Shown here: positions 37,306-46,900 of the stretch, in pieces
Numbering within the stretch: the first letter of the stretch is position 1
Layout: every line of letters starts with the position of its first letter
Assembly: GCA_934149305.1 (NCBI GenBank)
Contig: CAKPEF010000012.1
Location: forward strand, 1 to 50,443
Direction: 5' to 3'
From: an uncultured Clostridia bacterium
GTDB lineage: Bacteria; Bacillota; Clostridia; TANB77; UBA1234
DNA length: 50,443 nt
Notes under the pieces: model-generated
The model's input: only the letters and a program-made list of their open reading frames with translations
Databases searched by the model: none
What the model was told of the DNA's origin: nothing
Translations under genes and position numbers: made by a program

Positions 37306-38661
37306 TTAAGACAATAATTGTGTCATGTACACAGGTAAATAAGTTATGCCATCTTTTATCTCAAAATCATTTGTATGAATCACATATGGCATATCTAAAC
37401 AACTTGCATATTTTTTAATGAACTTTTCAAGAGAAACAATAGTATAGTTTTTACCTGATTTTACCTCTATTGGAGAAATATTATGTCTGTTTGTTATTTT
37501 ATTTTTTTGAACTAAAAAATCTATTTCCATTCTATCTTCTACATTACTTCTAGAAGAGTTTGAGTAAAAATATAAGTTGTTATCTGAAGCAACTAAAAGT
37601 TGTGCAACTATATTTTCCATAAACATTCCCTCATTAAACTCTAATTTATCAAACAGCATCTTTTTATATATTTCTTCACTCATTATTCCCTTTGCATCAA
37701 AAGTATGCGATATTAGCAAACCAGTGTCGCCCATATAACATTTCATAGATGTTAATTTTGTATTCATCTTTAACCCTATATTAGGCTCAGTTGTATTAAA
37801 CGCATTATTTACAATCATACTATCATTAAGCCATAAAATTGCATCATCATAATCTCTAAATTTAGCACCTTTTTCAATCGAAGATAATTTGAATTTTTTC
37901 TCGTGCTTCTGCAGTTGAGATGGTATTTGATTAAATATGTTTCTAACTCTTATTGAATAGTTCCCAGCATTTTTTGCAATATCTTCTTTATATAAATCTA
38001 AAATCAATCTCTTTTGTTTATCTACCTTATTGAAATCTTTAGTTTCAACAAAAGCGTTAACTGCTTGTGGCATTCCGCCAACTAGCATATATTGTCTAAA
38101 AACATCCATCGCCTTTCTATGTAGCAATTGTCCAAGAGGCTTCTTATTTTCAAACATTTTTTTAATAGCTGGCATAAGTGTTGTATCGCCAATAGCCCAT
38201 AAAAATTCCTCAAAATCTAAAGGATACATTTTAATATGTTCTTCTTCTGATGGAATTAAAATGTCTTTTATATTTTCTTTTATAGAGATTAAAGAGCCAG
38301 TTTCTATATAATCGTATCTGCCATCTGCTACTAAATGTTTTATTGCAGCTCTTGCTCTCGGAAATAGCTGAACTTCATCTAAAATTATTAGACTTTCGCG
38401 TGGATATAATTCAATAGAAAAATACGCAGAAAGCAACATAAAAAAAGTATCCAAGTCATCTAGATATTGTTCAAATAAATCCTTTACACTATTATTTACT
38501 TTGCTAAAATCAATTATAATGTAAGATTTATAGTTTTCTTTAGCGAATTCTTCAGCAATATAACTTTTTCCAACACGCCTTGCACCCTCAATTAAAATGG
38601 CTGTTTTTCCTTGGCTTTCTTCTTTCCATGCAAGTAATTTATCGTATAATTTTCTTCTCAT
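37306..38661 (-). CDS. AAA ATPase with DUF4143 C-terminal domain
   Basis: A 451-residue protein of the AAA_14/DUF4143 type common in gut bacteria. It has Walker A GARRVGKS (26-33), Walker B SLIILDEVQLFP (about 94-105), a sensor-like YIETGSL segment, and a C-terminal DUF4143 domain with a nuclease-like IDFLVQ...PIEVKSGK motif (D, E, K of the PD-(D/E)XK type). I start it at the ATG 38661, eight bases after GGAGG; an in-frame ATG at 38676 overlaps that ribosome site. It stands alone. Its promoter lies in a 33-bp repeat array. The cellular role of the family is not settled. Such genes are spread by transfer, so it may be an accessory insertion between the glycogen and sporulation genes. Confidence 0.9.
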   Translation of the reverse strand: MRRKLYDKLLAWKEESQGKTAILIEGARRVGKSYIAEEFAKENYKSYIIIDFSKVNNSVKDLFEQYLDDLDTFFMLLSAYFSIELYPRESLIILDEVQLFPRARAAIKHLVADGRYDYIETGSLISIKENIKDILIPSEEEHIKMYPLDFEEFLWAIGDTTLMPAIKKMFENKKPLGQLLHRKAMDVFRQYMLVGGMPQAVNAFVETKDFNKVDKQKRLILDLYKEDIAKNAGNYSIRVRNIFNQIPSQLQKHEKKFKLSSIEKGAKFRDYDDAILWLNDSMIVNNAFNTTEPNIGLKMNTKLTSMKCYMGDTGLLISHTFDAKGIMSEEIYKKMLFDKLEFNEGMFMENIVAQLLVASDNNLYFYSNSSRSNVEDRMEIDFLVQKNKITNRHNISPIEVKSGKNYTIVSLEKFIKKYASCLDMPYVIHTNDFEIKDGITYLPVYMTQLLS

Positions 38662-38689
38662 AAAAAGCACCTCCATTTTGCTTGTTACC

Positions 38690-38820
38690 TATATTTTACA
38701 CCTTTTCAAGAATTTTTACAAGCGAATTTCACACCTTTTCAAAGTTTTTAGTAAGCATATTTTACACTTTTTCAATATTTTTTATGAGTCATATTTACAC
38801 CTTTTCAAATATTTTAAAGA
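38690..38820 (-). repeat. 33-bp tandem repeat, four copies, upstream of the AAA ATPase gene
   Basis: The core ACACCTTTTCAA begins at 38698, 38731, 38764 and 38797, each 33 bp apart (about three DNA turns). Only the core is conserved, while the remainder of each unit drifts, which suggests protein-binding sites rather than fresh slippage. The rest of the spacer up to spoIVA (38821-39051) holds one decayed palindromic arm and no gene. Confidence 0.85.
38693..38721 (-). promoter_or_regulatory. Promoter of the AAA ATPase gene, inside the repeat array
   Basis: On the minus strand TTGTAA (38716-38721), 17-base spacer, TAAAAT (38693-38698). The spacer is the conserved TTGAAAAGGTG core of the 33-bp repeat. 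Confidence 0.6.
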
Positions 38821-38985
38821 AAAGTATTATTATGAGTCACAAAATGTTCATGCAATACTAAAATTCAAAAAATATTTTTCAAAAATAAAAAGTAATAATC
38901 CTCTAAGTACATCATATAAATTAAGTAAAGATATGTGTACAAACACTAAGTATAGGTAGTGCAAATTAAATGTACTGCTAAAAAG

Positions 38986-39008
38986 TAGGGAGCTTAGGTG
39001 GGCTCCAC
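38986..39008 (+). repeat. Dispersed palindromic repeat, single arm upstream of spoIVA
   Basis: TAGGGAGCTTAGGTGGGCTC followed by CACA, a left arm 44 bases before the spoIVA start codon. It can fold as GGAGC/GCTCC in the spoIVA leader. Confidence 0.6.
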
Positions 39009-39051
39009 AAAAAATTAGTGAGCACAGCCAAATATAAAAGGAGGGTTATAA

Positions 39052-40527
39052 ATGAATAGTTATAGCATATATCAAGATATTGCGGAAAGAACGGGTGGGG
39101 ATATATATATTGGTGTTGTTGGTCCTGTAAGAACGGGTAAATCTACATTTATAAAGAATTTTATGGAACTATCAGTACTACCAAATATAAAAGATGAATA
39201 CAAAAGAGCTCGTGCACAAGATGAATTGCCACAAAGTTCAAATGGTAGAACGATAATGACTACAGAACCAAAATTTATTCCAAATGAGGCAGTAGAAGTA
39301 AGCATAGAAAACGTAAAATTTAATACTAGAATGGTAGATTGCGTAGGGTATTTAATCGATGGAGCAATAGGACATATGGAGGGAGAATCACAAAGAATGG
39401 TGAACACTCCATGGTTTGAAAATCAAATACCATTTGCAGAAGCGGCAGAGCTTGGAACAAAAAAAGTAATAGAAGAACACTCTACAATAGGAGTCCTAGT
39501 TACTACGGATGGAAGCGTTACAGGTATAGATAGAAACGAATATATAAAAGCAGAAGAAAGAGTCGCAGACGAATTAAAAATGCAAAATAAACCATACATA
39601 ATAATATTAAATACCAACAATCCAAATTCAGAAAATAGTAAAAAGACATGTGAAGAATTAGAAAATAAATATGACGCTGCAGTAATTGCAGTAGACTGCG
39701 CAAACTTAAGTAGCGAAGATATAAACAAAATAATGGGCAAAATATTATATGAATTTCCAATAAACGAAATAGATATAGAACTTCCAAAATGGATAGAAAC
39801 ATTAGATGAAGAACATCCATTGAATAAAGAAATATTTGAAATGGTAAAAACAAACTTTAGAAATATGCAAAACTTAAGACAAATTAAAAACTTAATAAAC
39901 GAAATGCCAAAAAGTGAAAACATAGAAAAAATAGACATAAACGAAATAAAATTAGGAGATGGAATAGCAAACCTAGACATCTGTGTAAAAAAAGAATTAT
40001 TCTATCAAATATTAAGCGAAATGTCAGGCATAGAAGTAAAAGAAGAGGGCGAACTATTCGGCATAGTTGCCTCACTTGCAAAGAGCAAAAAAAGCTATGA
40101 CAAAATAGAAATGGCATTAAATGATGTAAAGCGCAAAGGCTACGGAATAGTAACGCCAAACATAGAAGACCTATCACTAGAAGAACCAGAAATAATAAAA
40201 CAAGGCTCGAAATTTGGAGTAAAACTAAAAGCAAGAGCACCAAGTTTGCATATCATAAAAGCAGAAATAGAAACCGAAGTATCACCAATAGTAGGCAGTG
40301 AAAAACAATCAGAAGAACTAGTAGATTATCTAATGAAAGAATTCGAGGGAGATCCAACAAAAATATGGCAATCAAACATATTTGGAAAATCACTACATGA
40401 ACTAGTAAATGAGGGCTTGCAAACAAAACTTATGAAAATGCCAGAAGATGCGCAATGTAAATTACAAGAAACATTAGAGAAAATAATAAATGAAGGCAGT
40501 GGAGGACTAATTTGCATAATTCTTTAA
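39052..40527 (+). CDS. spoIVA: Stage IV sporulation protein A, coat morphogenetic ATPase
   Basis: SpoIVA polymerises on the outer forespore membrane using ATP and forms the base of the spore coat. The 491-residue protein is full length (Bacillus subtilis has 492). It has the Walker A motif GPVRTGKST (24-32, Lys30), the following FIKNFMELSVLP, the MVDCVGYLIDGAIGHMEGE switch region, a middle domain, and the strongly conserved end NEGSGGLICIIL. The start ATG follows AAAGGAGGG. Expression by the mother-cell factor sigma-E is expected from the family. A CATGCAATA element at 38849-38857 could be its -10, but the match is weak and it lies far upstream. This gene marks the organism as an endospore former. 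Confidence 0.97.
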   Translation: MNSYSIYQDIAERTGGDIYIGVVGPVRTGKSTFIKNFMELSVLPNIKDEYKRARAQDELPQSSNGRTIMTTEPKFIPNEAVEVSIENVKFNTRMVDCVGYLIDGAIGHMEGESQRMVNTPWFENQIPFAEAAELGTKKVIEEHSTIGVLVTTDGSVTGIDRNEYIKAEERVADELKMQNKPYIIILNTNNPNSENSKKTCEELENKYDAAVIAVDCANLSSEDINKIMGKILYEFPINEIDIELPKWIETLDEEHPLNKEIFEMVKTNFRNMQNLRQIKNLINEMPKSENIEKIDINEIKLGDGIANLDICVKKELFYQILSEMSGIEVKEEGELFGIVASLAKSKKSYDKIEMALNDVKRKGYGIVTPNIEDLSLEEPEIIKQGSKFGVKLKARAPSLHIIKAEIETEVSPIVGSEKQSEELVDYLMKEFEGDPTKIWQSNIFGKSLHELVNEGLQTKLMKMPEDAQCKLQETLEKIINEGSGGLICIIL

Positions 40528-40597
40528 TAAAAGTTACTATTTAGTTTTCAAAAATAAAAAAGTATGTATCAAATGTAAATGTGTGTTATAAAAAATG

Positions 40598-40699
40598 TAG
40601 CTTAAGCGCAGCGTGCTCCATAAAAAACTAATTATTAGCAGTGCATTAACAAATTGAGAAAATATAAAAATTGTAATGGAGCACACCTAAGCTCCGCTA
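40598..40699. repeat. Dispersed palindromic repeat, full element A
   Basis: A left arm (TAGCTTAAGCGCAGCGTGCTCC) and an inverted right arm (GGAGCACACCTAAGCTCCGCTA) lie about 50 bp apart. The whole 102 bp can fold into one long hairpin, and each arm can also fold on itself. The left arm is partly decayed. Confidence 0.75.
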
Positions 40700-40796
40700 C
40701 GAACCCTAATTGAAAATAGCACATTAAAATAAAAACTATACAAATAATATAATTACCAAATGTATACATCAAATTTCAAAACCGCATATAACAATG

Positions 40797-40820
40797 TAGC
40801 GGAGCACAGTGTGCTCCATA
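40797..40820 (+). repeat. Dispersed palindromic repeat, single arm
   Basis: TAGCGGAGCACAGTGTGCTC followed by CATA; an almost perfect small hairpin GGAGCAC / GTGCTCC. Confidence 0.8.
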
Positions 40821-40878
40821 AAAAAATTACTGTTTAGTCCTTGTTTGCTTAAGGCTGAATAATAACTAATAAAAAATA

Positions 40879-40907
40879 TTGAAAACCCAAAAAAATAGTG
40901 CTATCCT
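40879..40907 (+). promoter_or_regulatory. Promoter of the thioredoxin-like gene
   Basis: TTGAAA (40879-40884), 17-base spacer, TATCCT (40902-40907). Confidence 0.6.
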
Positions 40908-40971
40908 AAAAATAGAAAATGCCATAATACTAAATCGTATTACATAAAAATAAATGAAGGTGGATGATAAT

Positions 40972-41421
40972 ATGAAAGCGTTAGCACTAAAAATAATTGC
41001 AATAGTAGTAGTTTCGATACAGGCAGGATCACTTACACTAAACACGCCTGCACAAAAACCAAATGAAGAAATAATAAATGCAGAAGAAATAAAAATAATG
41101 AGTGAAAATGTGGAAAATAATGAAACATACGGAGAGGCAGTGTTAAATAGCGAAAAGCCAGTATTGGTTGAATTCTATTCAACATGGTGCCCACCATGTC
41201 AAAACATGATGCCAATATTAGAAGAATACGAAAAAGAAACTGAAGATGTAAAAGTAGTAAAAATAGACAGAGAGCAAAATCTAGAATTAAAAGAAGCATT
41301 AAAAATACCATCAGTGCCAACAATACTCATAATAAAAGATGGCAAAGAAATAGCAAGAGAAAGTAGAGAATTTGACAAAGAAGGACTTGAAGAGTTTGTA
41401 AAAACATCATTGGAGAAATAG
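40972..41421 (+). CDS. Exported or membrane-anchored thioredoxin-fold protein
   Basis: A 149-residue thiol-disulfide protein. An N-terminal hydrophobic segment (MKALALKIIAIVVVSIQAGS) is followed by a linker rich in glutamate and asparagine. The thioredoxin fold then shows the WCPPC active site (about residue 70) and the cis-proline segment IPSVPTILI. I chose the ATG at 40972 because AAGGTGG lies just upstream. An in-frame ATG at 40954 overlaps the ribosome site and would add six residues before the signal segment. It probably acts outside the cytoplasmic membrane, reducing or oxidising disulfides. Lying next to spoIVA and prfA it could serve envelope or spore proteins, but it has its own promoter, so no functional link is shown. 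Confidence 0.9.
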   Translation: MKALALKIIAIVVVSIQAGSLTLNTPAQKPNEEIINAEEIKIMSENVENNETYGEAVLNSEKPVLVEFYSTWCPPCQNMMPILEEYEKETEDVKVVKIDREQNLELKEALKIPSVPTILIIKDGKEIARESREFDKEGLEEFVKTSLEK

Positions 41422-41480
41422 CGCAAAGTTATTTCAATACTAAATGTACACATCAAATTTCAAAATCGTATGCAAACATG

Positions 41481-41585
41481 TAGCGGAGCTTAGGTGTGCT
41501 CCATAAAAACCAATTATTAACGGTGCATTAAAACAAAAATTGAGAAAATATAAAAATTGTAATGGGGCACACCTAAGCTCCGCTA
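41481..41585. repeat. Dispersed palindromic repeat, full element B
   Basis: The best-preserved element, 105 bp. The left arm TAGCGGAGCTTAGGTGTGCT (then CCATAAAA) is matched by the inverted right arm GGGGCACACCTAAGCTCCGC then TA, with a single mismatch over about 25 bases. It begins and ends with TA. The inner 53 bp are A+T-rich. Confidence 0.85.
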
Positions 41586-41621
41586 CGAACTCTAATTGAA
41601 AATAGCACATTAACCCCAAAT

Positions 41622-41678
41622 AGGAGAAGTTTATTAAAAAGCCAGAAAAATAGGCGTTTTAGTAAAACTTCTCCTTTT
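41622..41678 (+). terminator. Long hairpin, likely terminator of the thioredoxin-like gene
   Basis: An AGGAGAAGTTTA / TAAAACTTCTCCT stem with a further imperfect inner stem (AAAAGCC / GGCGTTTT) is followed by TTTTCG. It ends just before the prfA promoter. Confidence 0.6.
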
Positions 41679-41693
41679 CGTCCTTGCAAATAC

Positions 41694-41722
41694 TTGCCTT
41701 TTAGTAGATTATGTAATATAAT
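41694..41722 (+). promoter_or_regulatory. Promoter of prfA
   Basis: TTGCCT (41694-41699), 17-base spacer, TATAAT (41717-41722), about 36 bases before the start codon. Confidence 0.7.
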
Positions 41723-41758
41723 AATAACTTGATAAAAATGTGAAAAGGTGGATAAAAT

Positions 41759-42817
41759 ATGTTTGATAAATTAGAAAATGTTGAAAAGCGTTACGAAGAA
41801 TTAAACACTCAAATCAGCGACCCAGCAGTAATAGCAAACCAAGGTGAGTGGAAAAAGCTTATGAAAGAGCATGCTGACATGGAAGAAGTAGTATTAAAAT
41901 ACAGAGAATACAAAAAGGTTGTAAACTCAATAGAAGATTTAAAAGAAATGCTAAATGACAAAGAAATGCACGACTTAGCACAAGCCGAATTAGATGAAAA
42001 TAGAGAAAAACTTCCTAAAATAGAAGAAGAATTAAAATTATTACTAGTTCCCAAAGACCCAAATGATGACAAAAATGTTATAATGGAGATAAGAGGTGGA
42101 GCTGGTGGTGAAGAATCATCACTATTTGCAGCAGACCTATTTAGAATGTATTCAATGTATGCAGAAAGAAAAAGATGGAAGTTTGAAGTATTAAACTTAA
42201 ACGAAACAGAACTTGGTGGAATAAAAGAAGCAACAATAATGATTACTGGTAAAGGAGCATACAGTAGATTAAAATTTGAAAGTGGTGTTCATAGGGTACA
42301 AAGAGTGCCAGACACAGAATCAAGTGGAAGGATACATACCTCAACAGCTACGGTAGCCGTACTTCCAGAAGTTGATGATGTAGAAATAGAAATAAATCCA
42401 ACAGATTTAAAAGTAGATACATTTAGATCAAGTGGAGCAGGTGGACAACACATAAATAAAACAGAATCAGCAATCAGAATAACACACATACCAACAGGCG
42501 TTGTAGTAGAATGTCAAACAGAGCGTTCGCAAATACAAAACAGAGAAACAGCAATGAAAATGTTGCGTTCAAAACTATACGAAGCAGAGTTAGAAAGAAA
42601 AAATAGCGAATTAGCATCTGCAAGAAAAAGCCAAGTAGGTAGTGGAGACAGATCAGAAAAAATAAGAACATACAACTTCCCACAAGGAAGAATAACAGAC
42701 CATAGAATAGGCTTAAGTATATTCCAAATCGATGAATTTTTAAATGGTGGACTTGATGAAATGATAGATGCATTAAATGCAGCAGATAGAGCGGCAAAAC
42801 TTGCAGAAGAAAACTAG
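41759..42817 (+). CDS. prfA: Peptide chain release factor 1
   Basis: Recognises UAA and UAG stop codons and triggers peptide release on the ribosome. The 352-residue protein is the usual length. It has the GGAGGEESSLFA segment, the RVPDTESSGRIHTS region with the stop-codon-reading P-x-T motif (here PDT, which marks RF1 rather than RF2), and the universal GGQ at 228-230 in GAGGQHINKTESA. The start ATG follows AAGGTGG and its own promoter. In many Firmicutes prmC precedes prfA; here it does not, and the upstream gene is a thioredoxin-like one. Confidence 0.97.
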   Translation: MFDKLENVEKRYEELNTQISDPAVIANQGEWKKLMKEHADMEEVVLKYREYKKVVNSIEDLKEMLNDKEMHDLAQAELDENREKLPKIEEELKLLLVPKDPNDDKNVIMEIRGGAGGEESSLFAADLFRMYSMYAERKRWKFEVLNLNETELGGIKEATIMITGKGAYSRLKFESGVHRVQRVPDTESSGRIHTSTATVAVLPEVDDVEIEINPTDLKVDTFRSSGAGGQHINKTESAIRITHIPTGVVVECQTERSQIQNRETAMKMLRSKLYEAELERKNSELASARKSQVGSGDRSEKIRTYNFPQGRITDHRIGLSIFQIDEFLNGGLDEMIDALNAADRAAKLAEEN

Positions 42818-42902
42818 TATGTAAACAGGCTTCATAAAATAAAAGTAAATTTGTTTCAACACACAATGTACATATCAAATTCCAAAACATCATGTAAATA
42901 TG

Positions 42903-42925
42903 TAGCGGAGCACAGCGTGCTCCAT
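42903..42925 (+). repeat. Dispersed palindromic repeat, single arm
   Basis: TAGCGGAGCACAGCGTGCTC followed by CAT; a self-complementary arm. Confidence 0.8.
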
Positions 42926-43022
42926 AAAAAACTAATTGTTAGTAGCACATTAAAATAAAAACTATACAAATAATATAATTACTAAATGTACATACCAAAT
43001 TTCAAAAACGCATACAAACATG

Positions 43023-43126
43023 TAGCGGAGCACAGTGTGCTCCATAAAAAACTAATTATTAGCAGTGCATTAAAATAAAAATTGAAAAAATATAAAAATT
43101 GTAATGGAGCACACTGTGCTCCGCTA
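43023..43126. repeat. Dispersed palindromic repeat, full element C
   Basis: A left arm TAGCGGAGCACAGTGTGCTC and an inverted right arm GGAGCACACTGTGCTCCGC then TA, 104 bp in all. The two arms are exact inverted copies over about 24 bases, and each is also a hairpin by itself. Confidence 0.85.
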
Positions 43127-43225
43127 CGAACCCTAATTGATAATAGTACATCAAGCTTTAATACATATGCAATAATGTGGCTTAGATGTACTCCAAAAAA
43201 CCTATAAAAGAAAGAGGGAAAACAT

Positions 43226-43666
43226 ATGAAAAAATTAAATGAGTCAGTAAAAACAATAAGTTTAGTAGTAGCAGCAGTAATACTTGTAGTATGTGCAATA
43301 GCTGTATATAGCATAAAAACAAGCTCCCAAATAAACAAACCTCAAGAAAAACAAATAGTCACAGTATCAGGCGATACAGTATATTATAGCCAAGGAAAAA
43401 AAGTAGGTAATATAGAACTAAAAAACATAAGAATAACCCTAATAGAAAAAAATCGTTGCAAGGTAGAAGCCGATGTATATAACAGTAGCGATGAATTTTT
43501 GCCATCAACAAATGTAGAAATAAAATCAATAACATCAAGTGGGGAAAATGAAATATTTGGAGGAATAATAACAGCACTTGCACCACACGAAAATAACGCA
43601 TTTGAAACATATGTACTTTCAGACATAAGAAATGCAGAAGACCTTATAATAACAGAAATAAAATAA
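43226..43666 (+). CDS. Membrane-anchored hypothetical protein, FxLYD-like
   Basis: A 146-residue protein with one N-terminal membrane helix (about 12-30, VVAAVILVVCAIAVYSI) and a short linker. The beta-sandwich-like outer domain reads KKVGNIELKNIRITL, VEADVYNSSDEFL, ITALAPHENNAFETYV. The order 'conserved strand, V.A.VYN, L.P.....F' resembles FxLYD-type domains of Gram-positive membrane proteins, though the FxLYD motif itself is not exact. The start ATG follows AGAGGG. It probably sits on the outer face of the membrane. Function unknown. It is followed by a strong terminator, so it ends the housekeeping block. Confidence 0.75.
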   Translation: MKKLNESVKTISLVVAAVILVVCAIAVYSIKTSSQINKPQEKQIVTVSGDTVYYSQGKKVGNIELKNIRITLIEKNRCKVEADVYNSSDEFLPSTNVEIKSITSSGENEIFGGIITALAPHENNAFETYVLSDIRNAEDLIITEIK

Positions 43667-43758
43667 AAAATACCAAAACTTTAAAATGAGATTAATTTTA
43701 AAATATTACGCATACTGCACAAAGCGAGCATGTAAAAAATAAATAAATAAAATATTAC

Positions 43759-43800
43759 AAAAATGTTACAAGTTTTTAACAAAGCTTGTAACATTTTTTT
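43759..43800 (+). terminator. Terminator after the membrane-anchored gene
   Basis: An AAAATGTTACAAG / CTTGTAACATTTT stem with a 12-base loop, followed by seven Ts. Confidence 0.85.
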
Positions 43801-43917
43801 AATCTAAAATTAACAAAACGCAAAAAATGTCAAAATAAAAAAACAAAGCTTGTACTTCCGTAGTTTATAAGAAAAATTAAAAGTATTAAAATCGCACGCC
43901 CACACGCATTACAGGAC

Positions 43918-43946
43918 TAGACACAAAAAAATTATATATTTATAAT
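43918..43946 (+). promoter_or_regulatory. Promoter of the first InlB-repeat surface gene
   Basis: TAGACA (43918-43923), 17-base spacer, TATAAT (43941-43946). The ribosome site AGGAGG follows at 43967. Confidence 0.6.
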
Positions 43947-43979
43947 AAAGGCAATAATGAAAATGTAGGAGGAATAATA

Positions 43980-46900
43980 ATGCTACTATCGAAAATGAAT
44001 GAGAAAATTAACACAAAAAGGAGAAGCAAAAAAACAATTGCGTATGACAAAGTTAATAACAAATGGCTGATTGCTTTAGTAACAGTACTTGCTTTATCTA
44101 CGATGCCACAAAGTGTTAAAGCAGATAGTGTAGATGTAATTCCGCCAACAGGGAGCATAAGCATAAAAAATTCAACAATGCAAGATGGTGTTCCAACGGT
44201 TACGAGCAGAGAAATGCAAGTATCAGTTACAGCCACAGATAATGTATCAACAGGAAGTGCTATTAAAGTATATACTGTGTTGGGAGAGGCGCCAGATACT
44301 ACTAAAATTCCGGATAGCAGTTGGGAAAGCTATACTACAGGATATACTAAAACAATAACAGTACCAGATGGAACAACATCTTCAATCGTATATGTTGTAT
44401 TAAAAGATGCAGCAGGTAATACAAATACAATCTTTAAAGGAACAAATGCATCATACAAACTAATATATGATGCAAATGGTGGAACAAATGCACCGGTTAC
44501 AGAAACGGCATACTTTGGAATGCCTTATAAAGTGACAATGAAGAGACCAACTTATGAGGGAAAATATTTTTTGGGTTGGAGTACAAATAAAAATGCAAAT
44601 GTTGCAAGTTATTTGCAAAATGACACGATACCTGCAAATATATTTGCAGGAACATCAAGCGCTGTAACATTGTATGCAATATGGACAGATAATATAGAAA
44701 AATTACCGTTACTCACGGATAGAGCAAAAGTAGGAGATTATATAAATTATCCAGTAAGTTATGAAAATAAAAGTATAAGTAAGTATTATACCAATACTTC
44801 AAAATTAACAGGTTGGCGCGTAATCAATAAAGATACTGATGTAAATGGGAATTCTTCAAATGGAACAGTAAATATAATTTCGGCAGGAATACCATTGGCA
44901 GAACACTATGCTAATGGAAGCAGTAAAGAATTTTTGTTTAATGATTTCATAAACGGTAGCAACTACCAAGCATGTGGATTCATTAATAATAATTTGTCTA
45001 GCATATTCAAAAATAAATATACGGTAATAAACAATAATAAACCTGCTGTAAGAAGCGTTAATCTTACTGATATAGAAAGTGTGACAGGAATTAGTGGCAT
45101 AGCGTTAAATACATCATTAGCAGATGAAAAATATAACAGCTTATTAAATGTAGGTTCATTATATGAACTTGCAACAAAGTACAATTCAACAAGTTTATAT
45201 AATGTAACAAAGGCAGGACTTTTAAGCAAAGGAGAGGCGAAGGCTGGTGTCCGCCCAGTTGTTGAGTTAAAAAATGTTGTAAGAACAGATGGAATGGATG
45301 AAACAGGAGCATGGGATATAAAAATAGCAGCAAGTGAAGAAATACCAGACCAAATACAAGTTACATTTGATCCAGTTGGTGGAACTGTATCACCAGCAAC
45401 TAAAATGGCTCCGTATTTAGGAAAGTATGGCGAGTTACCGGTACCAACAAAAGATAAATATGAATTTGCAGGCTGGTATACAGAAAGTGAATATGTAACA
45501 AAAGTAGATGAAAATACAACAGTTGGTTTGCCATATGCAGTGACATTGTATGCAAAATGGACACCACTTGGAAGCTATGTAAAACTTACTACATCAACAT
45601 TAACAACAGGAAATGAGTATATAATAACATATAACGAAAACGTAGCGTTGACACAGATTGAAGGTTCAACAAGCTCATATTCAAATTATAGCGTGACTTC
45701 TGGAGAAGTTACACCTGAAAACGACATAATATACACGAATGATTCGAAAATGGTATGGATATTTGAAAAAGGAAAGCCAGCTAGTTCTGGTTGGCCACCA
45801 CAAGGTAGCAGCGATGGAAGCAGTGGGTATTTTACAAACAAATGGACAAACGAAAAACTTATATTGGCTGGAAATGTAAGTACTAATGAAAATGGAAGTT
45901 CTATAACTTATTCAAATAATACTTTAAGAGAGCCACCTCAAGGTTATTACTCAAATAAATCTCGTTACTTGGTGTATAAAAATGGCAAGTTTAGCGTAGT
46001 ACAAAGTTCATCTTCTTCTGTTCAAGGCTCATATCCATTTTATTTGTATGAACAAAAGCAACAAGTATTATTTGAGCCAAATGGTGGAACAGTAACACCT
46101 ACATCAAAAGACATAACAAAAGGTAGTGCATATGGAGAACTCCCAATACCAATAAGAGATGGATATGTATTTGCAGGTTGGTTTACTGATGATGCAGAAC
46201 CTGAAGAAATAAAGAGCACAACGATAGTAACAAAAACAGGAAGCCATACACTATACGCACGTTGGGCAACTGCAAGTACGAAGTATACAATAACATATGA
46301 TGCAAATGGAGGAAGTGGAGCGCCAGCAAGTCAAATAAAAGGTGTAAATGAGTCAATAACATTATCAACAACGAAACCGACAAGAACATACTATAATTTC
46401 TCGAGATGGAATACAAAAGCTGATGGTAGTGGAAAGTCATATGATACTGGTGATACATATTCGACAAATGCTAATTTGACATTATATGCACAATGGTATG
46501 GTATACCAGTTACAGTAACACTTAATGCAAATGGTGGAAATTTTACAAATATTTCAACTACAAAAACAATATCTGTTAACTATGGCAGCCAATATGGAAA
46601 GACTTTATCGGATGAAAGTCCATATAGAAGTTCAAATTACTCAACTATATCGTATGAATTTGATGGATGGTATACTTCTCCAACTGGAGGTAGCTATGTA
46701 ACAAGGTACACTACCGTGACAAATCCATCTGCACACACATTGTATGCACATTGGAAAACAGTAGATGTAACACCAACGCCTACACCTGGTGGAGGTACAT
46801 CTTGTACAGGTTCTTTTGTGGTTACAAGTGATACACATGTATCATGCCCATCGTGTGGATCGTATTCTTCGGATTCTGATGTGCATCTAATAACAGAGAC

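Larger units (their letters stand above)
40528..40971. other. Spacer between spoIVA and the thioredoxin-like gene
   Basis: No gene. It holds one full palindromic element (40598-40699), one single arm (40797-40820), conserved flanking sequence between them (AAATGTAYACATCAAATTTC type) and the promoter of the next gene. I see no rho-independent terminator for spoIVA. Confidence 0.7.
41422..41758. other. Spacer between the thioredoxin-like gene and prfA
   Basis: No gene. It holds a full palindromic element (41481-41585) with its conserved flanks, a strong long hairpin (41622-41675) and the prfA promoter. Confidence 0.7.
42818..43225. other. Spacer between prfA and the membrane-anchored gene
   Basis: No gene. 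One single palindromic arm (42903-42925) and one full element (43023-43126) sit in tandem, each preceded by the same 45-base flank (AAATGTACATAYCAAATT type), plus a decayed arm near 43178-43198. A modest promoter (TTGATA, 16 bases, TAATAC at 43137-43164) may serve the next gene. Confidence 0.65.
43667..43979. other. Spacer between the membrane-anchored gene and the first InlB-repeat gene
   Basis: It holds the terminator at 43759-43799 and a promoter at 43918-43946. The remaining sequence is A+T-rich without a gene or clear repeat. Confidence 0.6.

Noticed and set aside
38849..38857. Sigma-E -10 element for spoIVA
   Set aside because: CATGCAATA is only a partial match and lies almost 200 bases upstream of the start codon, so it is mentioned but not called as a feature.
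38597..38959. Plus-strand open frame of 120 codons across the 33-bp array
   Set aside because: It stays open because 33 is a multiple of three. It has no ribosome site and overlaps the start of the AAA ATPase gene.
40598..43126. Palindromic elements as ordinary terminators
   Set aside because: The hairpins are not followed by T runs on either strand, and they occur inside leaders as well as after genes.
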